NCBI RefSeq assembly: GCF_001678905.1
Contig: NZ_CP012117.1
Span: 930,001 to 994,000, forward strand
Length of the DNA: 64,000 nt
Origin: Dermabacter vaginalis
GTDB taxonomy: Bacteria; Actinomycetota; Actinomycetes; Actinomycetales; Dermabacteraceae
Reading direction: 5' to 3'
Part shown: positions 8,862-18,668 of the stretch, one piece after another
How positions within the stretch are numbered: the stretch's first letter is position 1
Layout: each line of letters begins with the position of its first letter
Program-made: the position numbers and the translations under genes
Notes under the pieces: model-generated
Seen by the model: the letters and a program-made list of their open reading frames with translations, nothing else
Databases searched by the model: none
What the model was told of the DNA's origin: nothing

Positions 8862-10133
8862 TCAGATCTGCGACTTGATCTGCTCGCCTGCGGATTCCAT
8901 GGCGTCCTTGGGGTCGGCACCCTTGACGATGTTCGCTTGAGCAATGCCGAGCGGCTGCCACACGGCAGCCATCGCGGGGATCGCGGGCATCGGCAGCGCC
9001 TTCGAGGCGAGCTCGGCGTTCTTGATCATGTCGGGATGCTCGCCCGCGAGCTTCTTCTGGATTTCCTTGTTGACCGGGGGAAGCGGGTTGATCGGGAACA
9101 TTTCCTCGATCACGGTCGAATCCTCGGCGATCGACTGGAGGAACGTTTGGGCGTTGACCGCGTTCTTACCGCTCGCCGCAACGAAGAAGAGGTTGACACC
9201 AGCGAACGGCTCGGCCGGGTTCATGCCTTCGAAGCCGGGAATCGCACTCATCGTGTAGTCCATACCGGCCTTCTGGATGTCTGCGAGCGCCCAGGGGCCC
9301 GAGATGAGGTAGGCGGCTTTGCCGTCGGTAAAGCGCGCGATCGAGTTCTCGCCGGTAATCGAGGTCTTGAGAACACCCTCGGCGCCGAGTTCCTTGAGCT
9401 TCTCGCCGGCAGCGATCGAGCCTTCCTTGCCCACGCCGATGTCTGAAGGATCCGGGTCGCCCTCGGCGGTCTTACCGAAGAGGTAGCCGCCACCCGACGT
9501 GTAAAGGGGCTCCATGTGGTAGGCGTCGCCTTCTTCGCCAATCGGAAGGGAGAGGATATCCTCTGCGCCCGAGGCCTTGCCGGCTTCGACGAGTTCCTCG
9601 ATGGTCTTCGGCTCGGGAACGTCCGTGAGGGCGTTGTTCGAGTAAAGGACGAGGGTTTCGACCGCGTAGGGGAGGCCGTAGACCTGACCCTCGTATGTCG
9701 CGGCCTTTATACCGATCTCGTCGATGCTCTCAGTCGCCTTGGCGCTCAGCTGCACGGGGGTGATCGCCGAGTTCTGGATGAGGTTACCGATCCAGTCATG
9801 GGCCGCGAGGATCATGTCGGGGCCGTTGCCGGCCTGGTTCGCGGTAATGAAGTTTGCTTGCGGATCCGTGGCAACGATCTGCACGGCGACGCTCATGCCG
9901 TTTGCTTCGCCCCACTTCTTGGCGGCGTCCTTTAGTGAGTTCGCCTTCTTTTCGTCGGTCCAGATGACGAGGTCCGCATCGGCGCGCTCGGGTGCTTCGG
10001 CTGCGCCGTCTTTGCCGCCATCAGAAGCGTTTGACGAGCCGGAGTTCGAGTTGTTGCCGCCACAGGCGGCAAGGGCGGTAGCGCCGATGGTTGCTGCGCT
10101 CGCAGCGAGGAAAGTCTTGCGGCGAATCTTCAC
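8862..10133 (-). CDS. malE: maltose/maltodextrin-binding lipoprotein MalE
   Basis: Extracellular solute-binding lipoprotein, 423 residues from GTG 10133. This start is chosen because AAGGAG lies five bases upstream and the product begins with a lipoprotein signal (KIRRKTFLAAS..., lipobox LAAC, Cys24) followed by a Ser/Asn-rich linker. The mature part matches the family 1 sugar-binding fold (ADLVIWTDEKKANSLKDAAKKW; late MAAVWQPLGIAQANIVKG). A longer open frame upstream to 10547 overlaps the divergent repressor and is not real. First gene of the malEFG-GH13-glucosidase run. Confidence 0.93.
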   Translation of the reverse strand: MKIRRKTFLAASAATIGATALAACGGNNSNSGSSNASDGGKDGAAEAPERADADLVIWTDEKKANSLKDAAKKWGEANGMSVAVQIVATDPQANFITANQAGNGPDMILAAHDWIGNLIQNSAITPVQLSAKATESIDEIGIKAATYEGQVYGLPYAVETLVLYSNNALTDVPEPKTIEELVEAGKASGAEDILSLPIGEEGDAYHMEPLYTSGGGYLFGKTAEGDPDPSDIGVGKEGSIAAGEKLKELGAEGVLKTSITGENSIARFTDGKAAYLISGPWALADIQKAGMDYTMSAIPGFEGMNPAEPFAGVNLFFVAASGKNAVNAQTFLQSIAEDSTVIEEMFPINPLPPVNKEIQKKLAGEHPDMIKNAELASKALPMPAIPAMAAVWQPLGIAQANIVKGADPKDAMESAGEQIKSQI

Positions 10134-10196
10134 CGTGTTCTCCTTTGAAATGGTGGTCCCGCGGATGCGGGGGCGACGGGGATCTGTCGTGGTTTC

Positions 10197-10225
10197 ACAG
10201 TAGCGGGGAAACGAAAACTGTGCAA
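10197..10225 (-). promoter_or_regulatory. malE promoter candidate
   Basis: On the minus strand TTGCAC, a 17-base spacer, then TACTGT: a fair sigma-70-type match 64 bases ahead of the malE start. Confidence 0.55.
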
Positions 10226-10241
10226 AAATAACCGAAATATC

Positions 10242-10254
10242 GCAAGAATCTTGC
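10242..10254. promoter_or_regulatory. operator candidate for the LacI/MalR regulator
   Basis: GCAAGA-A-TCTTGC, a 13-base palindrome between malE and the divergent LacI gene, 16 bases upstream of the malE -35 box. The CTTGC/GCAAG half-site resembles what I recall for actinobacterial MalR-type operators. Binding is inferred. Confidence 0.5.
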
Positions 10255-10338
10255 AGTAAGGTTTTTCTCCGCATGCGGGAGCGGAATTCTGGCACAGGCG
10301 CCCCTCGCACGTGAGAATTTTCGGCTCGGAGGGATCGC

Positions 10339-11340
10339 ATGGCAAAGGTGCGACTCATTGACATCGCGCGCAAAGCCCACGTGAGCGAAGCGACTGTCTC
10401 GCGCGTTCTTGCAGGAAAACCCGGGGTTAATGCCTCAACGCGCGACAAGGTTCTTTCAGTCGCCCGCTCACTTGGTCGAACGGACGATGCGCTTGATGAT
10501 CTTGCTCCGCTCGTGGGCCTCGTCATGCCCAACATGGAAAACCCCATTTTCCCGCTCTTTCTCGAGCGGCTTGAGGCCGAGGCTTACGCTGCTGATCTCG
10601 AGACCCTGGTGAGCATCAACGCCCGCAGCGAGGAGCAAGAGGCGGCGTCAATGGAACGACTGATTCGCGCCGGCGCTCGGGGAATCGTGCTCGTTTCTGG
10701 TCAGCACGCTCATGATGAAACGAGCATCGAGCATTATTTGGCCCTCGCGAAGAGAGGTATCAAGCTTTGCCTCGTCAACGGCGTACGGCCCGGCTTCGAC
10801 GCGAGCTTCATCAGCACCGATGACTCGAAAGCGGTGTTCCTTGCCCTCGAACACCTGCGGCATCTTGGACACGCACGTGTGGGACTCGCGGTGGGGGATG
10901 AGCACTCGTGGCCAGTGCGCGGGAAAGTCGCGGCTTTCGAGGAGTATTGGCCGCACGAGTATGGATGCGTGGCCTACACCGACTTTTCGTTTGCGGGTGG
11001 ATACCAGGCCGCCCTCGAACTCTACGATCAGGGCTGCACCGCGATGGTGTGCGGAAGCGACCAAATGGCGATCGGTGCGATTGCGGCGATTCGCGATCTC
11101 GGTTTGCGAGTCCCCGCCGATATGTCGGTCGTGGGGTACGACGATATTCCCCTCGCGGCGCACCACACTCCCGCCCTCACAACGATTCGCCAGCCGGTGC
11201 CGGCCATCGCGCGAACGGCCATCCGCAACGTCAGCAGTGCCGCGGGGGAGTCGAGGCAAGCCCCGCGCGCGGTTTTCGTTGTGCGCCCGGAGCTCGTGGT
11301 TCGCCAAACCACCTCACCGCCCGCGAACACGATAGGCTAA
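10339..11340 (+). CDS. LacI-family regulator of the maltose cluster
   Basis: A 333-residue repressor. The N-terminal helix-turn-helix ([26 protein letters not shown], about 4-30) includes the hinge-proximal residues of LacI proteins; the remainder is the periplasmic-binding-protein-like effector domain ([21 protein letters not shown], later [21 protein letters not shown]). GGAGG before ATG 10339 fixes the start. Divergent from malE, so it probably controls the maltose operon through the palindrome at 10242-10254, with a maltose-type sugar as inducer (inference from position). Confidence 0.92.
   Translation: MAKVRLIDIARKAHVSEATVSRVLAGKPGVNASTRDKVLSVARSLGRTDDALDDLAPLVGLVMPNMENPIFPLFLERLEAEAYAADLETLVSINARSEEQEAASMERLIRAGARGIVLVSGQHAHDETSIEHYLALAKRGIKLCLVNGVRPGFDASFISTDDSKAVFLALEHLRHLGHARVGLAVGDEHSWPVRGKVAAFEEYWPHEYGCVAYTDFSFAGGYQAALELYDQGCTAMVCGSDQMAIGAIAAIRDLGLRVPADMSVVGYDDIPLAAHHTPALTTIRQPVPAIARTAIRNVSSAAGESRQAPRAVFVVRPELVVRQTTSPPANTIG
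11333..11338 (+). promoter_or_regulatory. -10 box for leaderless trpS
   Basis: TAGGCT ends seven bases before the trpS GTG, inside the tail of the LacI gene. No ribosome site is present, so a leaderless transcript is likely. Confidence 0.5.
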
Positions 11341-11345
11341 AAAGC

Positions 11346-12446
11346 GTGAATACCACGGACTCTGCCCCCACGACCCATATCGCCGAAATCCCGAACAAGA
11401 CCTACGAGGCGGCGCTTAGGCGCAATGCCCAAGTGGAAGAGCAACTCGCGAAGGACCCGTCGGTCTTCCGCATGCTCACGGGCGATCGCCCCACAGGTGC
11501 GTTGCATATCGGCCACTACTTCGGCACCCTCAAGAACAGGGTGCGACTGCAGCAGCAGGGGGTTGAGACCTGGCTCCTCGTTGCCGATTACCAGGTGATT
11601 ACCGACCGCGACGTGTCGGGCGACATCAAAGGCTCGGTGCGCGAGCTTCTCACCGATTATCTTGCGGCGGGTATCGACCCCGAACGCGCAACGATCTTCG
11701 CGCACTCTGGGGTTCCTGAACTCAATCAGCTCATGCTTCCGTTCCTTTCGCTCGTCACGCAGCCGGAGCTTGAACGCAACCCCACCGTGAAATCGGAGAT
11801 GCAGGCCGCAGGCAAGACTGCCATGGGCGGCCTCCTCCTCACCTATCCCGTTCACCAGGCCGCCGACATCCTCTTCTGCCATGGCAATCTGGTGCCCGTC
11901 GGCAAGGACCAGCTCCCGCACATCGAGCAAACCCGCCTTATTGCGCGCCGCTTCAACGACCGCTTTGCGGGCGGGGAGAAGTACTTCCCGGAGCCCGACG
12001 CGCTCCTGTCGAAGGCCGCGGTCATCCTCGGCCTCGATGGCGACAAGATGTCGAAGTCGCGCGGTAATTCGGTCATGCTCAAGATGACCGCCTCGGAAAC
12101 CGCGAAGAAGATCAAGAAGGCGAAGACGGACTCGGAGCGCCTCATCACGTTTGATCCCGAAAACCGCCCCGAGGTGTCGAATCTCCTGACGATTACGGCC
12201 GAGTGCACGGATCGCACCCCCGAGGACATCGCCGAAGAAATCGGCGATAAAGGCGCAGGAACTCTCAAGGTGATGTGCGCCGATGCCCTCAACGCCCATC
12301 TTGAGCCCGTGCGCGCATGCCGCGCCGAACTCGAGGCTCACCCCGATTACCTCTTTGAGGTGTTGCGCGCCGGAACTGAGCGGGCACGGGAAAAGGCGGT
12401 GCAAACCCTCGATGAGGTTCGTGACCGCATGGGTATGCGGTACTGA
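11346..12446 (+). CDS. trpS: tryptophanyl-tRNA synthetase, divergent type
   Basis: Class I aminoacyl-tRNA synthetase charging tRNA-Trp, 366 residues from GTG 11346; a longer open frame upstream runs through the LacI gene and is discarded. Signature sequences: GALHIGHYFG (HIGH at 54-57) and DKMSKSRGNS (KMSKS at 234-238), with PVGKDQLPHIEQTR in between. The tryptophan-pocket region LLVADYQVITDRD differs from the common bacterial FIADLHALT form, suggesting the second TrpRS lineage found in some actinobacteria. An extra 40-residue N-terminus precedes the fold. Expressed probably from its own -10 box; the sirtuin gene follows after 8 bases. Confidence 0.93.
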   Translation: MNTTDSAPTTHIAEIPNKTYEAALRRNAQVEEQLAKDPSVFRMLTGDRPTGALHIGHYFGTLKNRVRLQQQGVETWLLVADYQVITDRDVSGDIKGSVRELLTDYLAAGIDPERATIFAHSGVPELNQLMLPFLSLVTQPELERNPTVKSEMQAAGKTAMGGLLLTYPVHQAADILFCHGNLVPVGKDQLPHIEQTRLIARRFNDRFAGGEKYFPEPDALLSKAAVILGLDGDKMSKSRGNSVMLKMTASETAKKIKKAKTDSERLITFDPENRPEVSNLLTITAECTDRTPEDIAEEIGDKGAGTLKVMCADALNAHLEPVRACRAELEAHPDYLFEVLRAGTERAREKAVQTLDEVRDRMGMRY

Positions 12447-12454
12447 GCGCACGC

Positions 12455-13243
12455 GTGAGCACTCGTCAGTTTGAACTTCGGCCCCACCACGAGCGCGTCG
12501 TTGCCCTCACCGGCGCGGGCCTGAGCGCCGCAGCGGGGCTCGCAACATTCCGCGGACCAGGAGGTATCTGGGAGGAGAATCCCGACCTTGAGGAAGCGAT
12601 GGACGTGGATCGCCTTCCGGGCAACATCCCGATCCTGTGGAGGGTATGGGGGAGCGTTTTCGAGAAGGCGCTCATTGCTGGCCCAACCCCCGGTCACCGA
12701 GCTCTCGCCGCGCTCGAGGCCACGATTCTGACCCAGAACGTTGACGGGCTTCACCAGTTCGCCGGTTCGCATGAGGTCGCCGAGCTTCACGGGAGCGCGG
12801 GTGAGGCCGTGTGCCTGAATCCCGCGTGTACGTGGCGCGCGCACCTTGCGGTGCATCTCGACCACGCCCGGGATCCGTCTGAACCCGAGCATTACGGGGT
12901 GCCGCGCGAGTGCCCCGAATGCGGTGCGCTGACGCGGCCCGACATCGTCATCTTCGGTGAAATGCTCCCGAGCGGGGTGCTCGAGTACTCCGAATACGCG
13001 GCGCGTCATTGCGACGTTTTCCTCGCCGTTGGCACGTCGAACACTGTCGCGCCGGCTTCGCTGCTTGCGCCGCTCGCGCGCGCCTCAGGTGCGGTGACCG
13101 TGTGCATTGATCCGTACGCCGATTCGGCTCGACTCGCGGGCGTGTTCGACTACGTGGTCCGGGAGGATGCGCACACCGTGCTCGCACGGTGGGCGGATCA
13201 CCGGGTGCGCGAACGGCGCAACCCCTTCCTGGACCCGTTTTAG
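12455..13243 (+). CDS. Sir2-family NAD-dependent protein deacylase
   Basis: Cytoplasmic sirtuin of 262 residues removing acyl groups from lysines with NAD. Seen: NAD-binding GAGLSAAAGLATFRG (20-34), TQNVDGLH (93-100), catalytic His112 in ELHGS, four zinc cysteines (120, 125, 153, 156), and GTSNTVAPAS late in the protein. The class III Tyr/Arg pair of CobB-type desuccinylases is not evident to me, so the acyl preference is open. It starts at GTG, eight bases after trpS, and is probably co-transcribed with it. Confidence 0.9.
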   Translation: MSTRQFELRPHHERVVALTGAGLSAAAGLATFRGPGGIWEENPDLEEAMDVDRLPGNIPILWRVWGSVFEKALIAGPTPGHRALAALEATILTQNVDGLHQFAGSHEVAELHGSAGEAVCLNPACTWRAHLAVHLDHARDPSEPEHYGVPRECPECGALTRPDIVIFGEMLPSGVLEYSEYAARHCDVFLAVGTSNTVAPASLLAPLARASGAVTVCIDPYADSARLAGVFDYVVREDAHTVLARWADHRVRERRNPFLDPF

Positions 13244-13261
13244 GCGCGCCTTTGCCCCGGT

Positions 13262-13801
13262 TTAACTGTTCGGGGCCCGACGCTCGCTCGGCTCCTGTTG
13301 TAGCGGATACTCCATGAGAAGTTGTTGGCTGCCGAATTCTTCGAGGCCGCGGCGCACGCGGAACCCGATTCTTTTCAGCTGCTCAACTGAGCGTTTGTTT
13401 GAGGTCTGCACGACGGCGATCATGAGCGGCTCGTCGAGTTGCTCTTTCGCGAATTCGATGATGCGCTCAACGGCTTCGCGCGCGTACCCGTGGCCCACGA
13501 ACTCGGGGAGGAGTGCGTAGTTAATTTCGAGCTCATCTCTGTCGTAGCTGAGATTGGCGATGCCGAGCATGTGATCGGTGGCGCCGTGCGCAATGATCCA
13601 CGCACCCCACGTGTTGCCGAGCGGTGAGAGCTCGAGGGCTTGTCGCGAGCCAAAGTTGACGGCACCGCCGAGGTAGCGGCTCGCCGAGGGGTCGGTCATG
13701 AGTCGCACGTAGTCACCCCGGTCCGCCTCTCCGGGTTCCCGGATATGAAGTCGTTCGGTGCGGAGCCGAACCGGCCAATAGGGTTCTTGTTCGCGTCTCA
13801 C
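13262..13801 (-). CDS. GNAT-family N-acetyltransferase (RimJ/RimL-like)
   Basis: A 179-residue acetyltransferase using acetyl-CoA. The RLRTERLHIREPGEAD opening and the EINYALLPEFVGHGYAREAVE acetyl-CoA loop followed by NKRSVEQLKRIGFR are the RimJ/RimL pattern; the substrate may be a protein N-terminus or a small amine. Convergent with the sirtuin gene (18-base gap) and divergent from gcvT. GTG 13801 is preceded by TAAGCT at seven bases and no ribosome site. Confidence 0.85.
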   Translation of the reverse strand: MRREQEPYWPVRLRTERLHIREPGEADRGDYVRLMTDPSASRYLGGAVNFGSRQALELSPLGNTWGAWIIAHGATDHMLGIANLSYDRDELEINYALLPEFVGHGYAREAVERIIEFAKEQLDEPLMIAVVQTSNKRSVEQLKRIGFRVRRGLEEFGSQQLLMEYPLQQEPSERRAPNS

Positions 13802-13808
13802 GCCTACT

Positions 13809-13814
13809 AGCTTA
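13809..13814 (-). promoter_or_regulatory. -10 box for leaderless acetyltransferase gene
   Basis: TAAGCT on the minus strand, seven bases before GTG 13801. Confidence 0.4.
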
Positions 13815-13839
13815 ACTGTGACGCCTGAGACATTTCGAG

Positions 13840-13939
13840 GTGCTCGCGCATGGCGAGCACGTGATGTTTCGGTCGCGTTGATGTCACCGCAACTTGAACA
13901 CCCCGCGAGGACGCGGGATACACCGCGCGAGATTCGCGC
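13840..13939 (+). other. three successive hairpins in the gcvT leader
   Basis: GTGCTCGC/GCGAGCAC (13840-13860), CCCGCG/CGCGGG (13902-13917) and GCGCGA/TCGCGC (13925-13939) follow one another up to the gcvT ribosome site. I looked for glycine-riboswitch cores and did not see them. It may be a regulatory leader of another kind or incidental GC-rich folding. Confidence 0.45.
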
Positions 13940-13959
13940 AAGAAAGGGCAGGAAACCCG

Positions 13960-15081
13960 ATGGCCGAGCTCATCAATAGCCCGTTGTTCGCCGTTCACGA
14001 GCGCGAAGGCGCCTCGTTTACCGATTTCGCGGGCTGGAACATGCCCGTGCGATACACCTCGGACCTCGCTGAACACGCCGCCGTGCGCGAACGCGCGGGC
14101 CAGTTCGATCTTTCGCACATGGGAGAGGTGTTCTTTACCGGGCCCGAAGCTGGCGAGGCGCTCGATTATGCGCTCGCGGGCAAGATCAGCTCGCTCGAGG
14201 TGGGGCGCGCGAAGTACTCACTTCTCCTGAGCGAAGAAGGCGGAATCATCGATGACCTGATCGTCTACCGCCTCGCAGACGACCGCTTCCTTACTGTCCC
14301 GAACGCGGGCAACCGCCTCGTGGACGCGAAGACTCTCAAGGAACGCGCCGAGCGCTTCGATGTGGAGGTCACTGATCGCAGCGAGGAGATCGCCCTCGTT
14401 GCTGTGCAGGGCCCGAAATCGGCAGAGATTGTGCGCGGCTTTGCCGAGCGCAGCGACGTCGAGGTGGACCTCGACGCGCTTGACGCTCTCAAGTACTACC
14501 GCGTGCTCGCGGGCACGTTTGAGGGCGAGGAGATCTTCTTCGCCCGGACCGGCTACACGGGCGAGGACGGCTTCGAGATTTACGTTCCGAACGCTCTCGG
14601 CATCAAGGCGTGGGAGGCATTCGCCGAGATCGGCGGCGAAAATATCGAGCCGTGCGGCCTCGCGTGCCGCGACACGCTCCGTCTTGAGGCGGGCATGCCG
14701 CTCTACGGTCACGAGCTGACCCTCGACATCGTCCCAGCTCAGGCAGGGCTTGGTCGCGTCGTCGCCTTCAAATCCAAGGGCGAGTTTGTGGGCCGCGAAG
14801 CGCTCGAGGGGAAGGACTTCTCGGATCGCCGCACTCTCGTGGGCCTCAAAGCCGACGGTCGCCGCGCAGGCCGCGCTGGCTACATTCTTCGCGACGAGAA
14901 CGGTGAGGAAGTGGGGGAGCTTACCTCCGGTGCTCTCTCGCCGACCCTCGGATACCCGATTGCCCTCGCCTACGTGGAGCCGGGCCTCGCGAATGAAGGT
15001 CAGGAGCTTTCGATCGATGTGCGCGGCAAAGCGCTCCCGGCAACCGTCGTACCACTCCCGTTTTACTCCCGCGCCAAGTAG
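13960..15081 (+). CDS. gcvT: glycine cleavage system T protein (aminomethyltransferase)
   Basis: Transfers the aminomethyl carbon from the H-protein lipoyl arm to tetrahydrofolate, giving 5,10-methylene-THF and ammonia. 373 residues from ATG 13960, chosen because GGCAGGAAA lies upstream and the product begins at the conserved SPLFAVHEREGASFTDFAGW. Folate-pocket and GCV_T features: FDLSHMGEVFFTG, YTGEDGFEIY, CGLACRDTLRLEAGMPLYGHE. First gene of gcvT-gcvH-gcvP; the dihydrolipoyl dehydrogenase is elsewhere. Confidence 0.96.
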   Translation: MAELINSPLFAVHEREGASFTDFAGWNMPVRYTSDLAEHAAVRERAGQFDLSHMGEVFFTGPEAGEALDYALAGKISSLEVGRAKYSLLLSEEGGIIDDLIVYRLADDRFLTVPNAGNRLVDAKTLKERAERFDVEVTDRSEEIALVAVQGPKSAEIVRGFAERSDVEVDLDALDALKYYRVLAGTFEGEEIFFARTGYTGEDGFEIYVPNALGIKAWEAFAEIGGENIEPCGLACRDTLRLEAGMPLYGHELTLDIVPAQAGLGRVVAFKSKGEFVGREALEGKDFSDRRTLVGLKADGRRAGRAGYILRDENGEEVGELTSGALSPTLGYPIALAYVEPGLANEGQELSIDVRGKALPATVVPLPFYSRAK

Positions 15082-15159
15082 TGCTTGAGGCTGCCTACCA
15101 GGAGGCGGCCCGTAGGATTTTCACGAAGTTACGCTTCACACACTCTGAAAGGAACAAAG

Positions 15160-15528
15160 ATGTCGGATCTGAAGTACAGCAAGGACCACGAATGGGTACG
15201 CGATGAAGGCGACGGCACCGCGACGATCGGCGTGACCGACTTCGCCGCCGATCAGCTCGGCGACGTCGTCTACGTCGATCTGCCCTCCGTTGGTGAAGAG
15301 GTCGAGGCCGGCACCGAGATGGGTGAGATTGAATCGACCAAGTCGGTTTCCGATCTGTTCGCGCCGCTCTCGGGCGAGGTCACCGAGGTGAACGAGGAGG
15401 TCGTCGAGAGCCCGGAGAAGGTTAACGAGGATCCCTTCGGCGAGGCGTGGCTCATCAAGGTCAAGGTCACGGAGACCCCCGACGACCTTCTCTCGGCTGA
15501 GGAATACACCGAACTGACCAGCAAGTAA
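15160..15528 (+). CDS. gcvH: glycine cleavage system H protein
   Basis: Lipoyl carrier shuttling the aminomethyl group between GcvP and GcvT. 122 residues from ATG 15160 (AAAGGA upstream); lipoylation site ESTK with Lys61. The usual family length. 78 bases after gcvT and 23 before gcvP, so one operon. Confidence 0.97.
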   Translation: MSDLKYSKDHEWVRDEGDGTATIGVTDFAADQLGDVVYVDLPSVGEEVEAGTEMGEIESTKSVSDLFAPLSGEVTEVNEEVVESPEKVNEDPFGEAWLIKVKVTETPDDLLSAEEYTELTSK

Positions 15529-15551
15529 AAATATTGAGGAGTTTCCCGTTC

Positions 15552-18545
15552 ATGTCTGAACACCACAGCAACGTCGCTGTCGACGACTCGGCGATCGAAG
15601 GTCTTCACTCGTTTGTTCGTCGCCATGTTGGTACGACGAGCGACGCGCAAAAGACCATGCTCGAGGCACTTGGTCTCGACTCGCTCGCTGCGCTCCTTGA
15701 GAAGGCCGTGCCCGGCACGATCCTTCTCGACGAGGGCCTGGATTCCTTGCTTCCCGAGGGGGCGAGCGAAGCCGAGGCTCTCGAGGAGCTTCGCGCGCTC
15801 GCGAAAAAGAACACCGTGAAGCGTTCGCTCATTGGCCACGGTTATTACGGCACGTACACGCCGTCGGTCATCCAGCGAAACATCCTTGAGAATCCCGCCT
15901 GGTACACGGCCTACACGCCCTACCAGCCCGAGATCTCGCAGGGCCGGCTCGAGGCGCTGCTCAACTACCAGACCATGATCGGGGACCTCACCGGTCTCGA
16001 GATCGCGAACTCGTCGATGCTCGACGAGGCCACCGCGGCCGCCGAGGCGATGCTGCTTGCGCGTCGCGCGGCGCGAGGCAACAAGTCGAACGTGTTCCTC
16101 GTGGACACGGACGTTCTACCCACGACTCGCGCAGTGCTCGGTGGCCGTGCCGAAGCGGTCGGCATCGAGCTTCAGGACGTCGACTTCGCAAAGGACGGCG
16201 CTCCCGAAGGCGAGTACTTCGGTGCGCTTTTGCAGTACCCGGGCGCTTCGGGCCGAGTGTGGGATCCGCGCGAGGTCATCGCCGCGGTCAAGGCGAATAA
16301 AGCGAAAGCCGTCGTAGCCGCTGACCTCCTCGCGCTCACGCTCCTCGCCTCGCCGGGTGAACTCGGCGCCGATGTCGCCGTGGGTAATTCGCAGCGCTTT
16401 GGTGTTCCGCTCGGCTTCGGCGGCCCGCACGCGGGCTACATGGCCGTCTCCAAGGGCCTTGAGCGCCAGATTCCCGGCCGTCTCGTGGGTATCTCGCTGG
16501 ACGCGGAAGGAAACCCCGCTTACCGCCTCGCTCTCCAGACCCGTGAGCAGCACATTCGCCGCGAAAAGGCCACGAGTAACATCTGCACTGCCCAGGTTCT
16601 TCTCGCCGTCATGGCTTCGATGTACGCCGTGTACCACGGCCCGGATGGGCTGCGGCAGATTGCGAGCGAAGTCGCGGGGCGCACCGCGTCGCTCGCTACG
16701 TGGCTCACGTCCAATGGCTTCCAACTGGCGCACGAGACGTTCTTCGACACGATCGAAGTGCGTGTGAACGGTAAAGCCGGCGTGATCGCTAAGGCGTTCG
16801 ATGAGCGCGGTATTCTCGTCGCTCAGCCGAACGAGGATACGATTCACGTGAGCCTCGATGAAACGGTGACGCCTCGTGCGCTTCGCGAGATTGCCGAGGT
16901 TTTCTCGCAGTTCTCGCCCTCACACGTGGGGGATGTCGAACTTGAAGACTGGGTCGAGCCCGGAGAGACCTGGGGCGAACTCACGCGCACCTCGACCTAC
17001 CTCGAGGCGCCGGTGTTCAACTCGTTCCGTTCGGAGACCGCGATGATGCGCTACCTGCGCCGCCTTGCGGACAAGGATTACGCGCTCGACCGCGGCATGA
17101 TTCCCCTCGGTTCGTGCACGATGAAGCTCAACGCCGCAACTGAAATGGCCGCGATCACGTGGCCCGAGTTCAACGCGATCCATCCCGCCGCTCCCGCGAG
17201 CGACGTCGAAGGTTACGTCGAGCTCATTACTCAGCTCGAAACCTGGCTCGCGGATGTCACGGGCTACGACACCGTGTCGCTTCAGCCGAACGCTGGCTCG
17301 CAGGGAGAGTACGCGGGTCTCCTCGCGATCCGTGCGTACCACGCGAGCCGCGGCGAGTCTGCGCGAACCGTGTGCCTCGTGCCGAGTTCGGCCCACGGCA
17401 CCAACGCCGCTTCCGCGGTCCTCGCGGGCCTGCGCGTCGTGGTCGTTGCGAGCGATGCCAACGGCAACGTGGATCTCGATGACCTCAAGCAGAAGATCAA
17501 GGATCACGCCGATGAACTCGCGTGCATCATGATCACGTACCCGTCGACCCACGGCGTGTACGAGTCCGAGGTCCGTACGATCACGCAGCTCGTGCACGAT
17601 GCTGGCGGTCAGGTGTACGTCGATGGAGCGAACCTCAACGCACTCCTCGAAGTGGCGAAGCCGGGCGAATTCGGCGGCGACGTTTCGCACCTGAACCTGC
17701 ACAAGACGTTCTGCATTCCGCACGGTGGTGGCGGGCCGGGCGTCGGACCCGTTGCGGCGAAAGCCCACCTCGCGCCCTTCCTACCGGGCCACCCGGACAT
17801 GCAGAACCCCGAACACCCGGTGATCGGCGGCGCAGACCGCACCCACGGTGGTGCGCCCGTGTCGCAGGCGCCGTACGGTTCTCCGTCGATCCTCCCGATC
17901 CCGTGGACCTACATCCGCCTCATGGGTGCGAAGGGCCTGCGTCACGCGACCGCGTCGGCGGTGCTCGCCGCGAACTACATGGCGAAGAGGCTCAGCGAAA
18001 AATTCGAGATTCTCTACCGCGGCGAAAACGGTCTCGTGGCCCACGAGTGCATCGTGGACCTGCGCCCCTTCACCGACCGCACGGGGATCACCGTCGACGA
18101 TGTCGCAAAGCGCCTCATCGACTACGGCTTCCACGCGCCGACCATGAGCTTCCCCGTTGCGGGCACGCTCATGATCGAGCCGACCGAATCGGAGGATCTG
18201 TGGGAGATCGAACGCTTTATCCTCGCGATGCACCGCATCGCCGATGAAGCCGAGAAAGTGGTGTCGGGCGAATGGCCAAAGGACGACAATCCGCTCGTGA
18301 ATGCCCCGCACACCGCGTACTCCGTGTCGCGTGAAGAGTGGGATCACCCTTACTCGCGCGACGAGGCGGTGTACCCGGGCGTGAACGCTGCGAGCGAAGC
18401 CGGCTATGACCCGGATTTCCACATGACGCAGCAGATGCAGTACCAGGCGAAGTACTGGCCGCCCGTGAGGCGCATTGACCAGGCCTACGGCGACCGCAAC
18501 CTCGTGTGCTCGTGCCAGCCGCTTGATGCCTACGACCAGGGCTGA
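15552..18545 (+). CDS. gcvP: glycine dehydrogenase (decarboxylating), P protein
   Basis: PLP enzyme that decarboxylates glycine and loads the aminomethyl group on GcvH. 997 residues, both halves fused in one chain as in most actinobacteria and E. coli. PLP-lysine block [17 protein letters not shown] (Lys718). Start set at ATG 15552 because GAGGAG sits 12 bases upstream; an in-frame TTG at 15534 is less likely. A strong terminator follows at once, closing the operon. Confidence 0.97.
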   Translation: MSEHHSNVAVDDSAIEGLHSFVRRHVGTTSDAQKTMLEALGLDSLAALLEKAVPGTILLDEGLDSLLPEGASEAEALEELRALAKKNTVKRSLIGHGYYGTYTPSVIQRNILENPAWYTAYTPYQPEISQGRLEALLNYQTMIGDLTGLEIANSSMLDEATAAAEAMLLARRAARGNKSNVFLVDTDVLPTTRAVLGGRAEAVGIELQDVDFAKDGAPEGEYFGALLQYPGASGRVWDPREVIAAVKANKAKAVVAADLLALTLLASPGELGADVAVGNSQRFGVPLGFGGPHAGYMAVSKGLERQIPGRLVGISLDAEGNPAYRLALQTREQHIRREKATSNICTAQVLLAVMASMYAVYHGPDGLRQIASEVAGRTASLATWLTSNGFQLAHETFFDTIEVRVNGKAGVIAKAFDERGILVAQPNEDTIHVSLDETVTPRALREIAEVFSQFSPSHVGDVELEDWVEPGETWGELTRTSTYLEAPVFNSFRSETAMMRYLRRLADKDYALDRGMIPLGSCTMKLNAATEMAAITWPEFNAIHPAAPASDVEGYVELITQLETWLADVTGYDTVSLQPNAGSQGEYAGLLAIRAYHASRGESARTVCLVPSSAHGTNAASAVLAGLRVVVVASDANGNVDLDDLKQKIKDHADELACIMITYPSTHGVYESEVRTITQLVHDAGGQVYVDGANLNALLEVAKPGEFGGDVSHLNLHKTFCIPHGGGGPGVGPVAAKAHLAPFLPGHPDMQNPEHPVIGGADRTHGGAPVSQAPYGSPSILPIPWTYIRLMGAKGLRHATASAVLAANYMAKRLSEKFEILYRGENGLVAHECIVDLRPFTDRTGITVDDVAKRLIDYGFHAPTMSFPVAGTLMIEPTESEDLWEIERFILAMHRIADEAEKVVSGEWPKDDNPLVNAPHTAYSVSREEWDHPYSRDEAVYPGVNAASEAGYDPDFHMTQQMQYQAKYWPPVRRIDQAYGDRNLVCSCQPLDAYDQG

Positions 18546-18560
18546 TAGCGCGATGTGAGA

Positions 18561-18593
18561 GTGGGGCGTTCCTTCGGGGGCGCCCCACTTTTG
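18561..18593 (+). terminator. terminator of the gcv operon
   Basis: GTGGGGCG and CGCCCCAC pair around a 12-base loop, followed by TTTT. Confidence 0.85.
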
Positions 18594-18655
18594 TGTCCCG
18601 AGTCCACAACATGAACGAACGTGAACGGAAGTTTGGTGACGGGTCGGAACTCTCA

Positions 18656-18661
18656 TAGGTT
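18656..18661 (+). promoter_or_regulatory. -10 box deciding the start of the MetE-like gene
   Basis: TAGGTT ends seven bases before ATG 18669, favouring that ATG over the one at 18663. Confidence 0.45.
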
Positions 18662-18668
18662 TATGGCC

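Noticed and set aside
10134-10547. An N-terminal extension of malE of 138 codons
   Set aside because: It overlaps the divergent LacI gene and its promoter region; the lipoprotein signal and AAGGAG place the start at 10133.
13802-13959. Glycine riboswitch ahead of gcvT
   Set aside because: The conserved cores could not be found; only generic hairpins are present.
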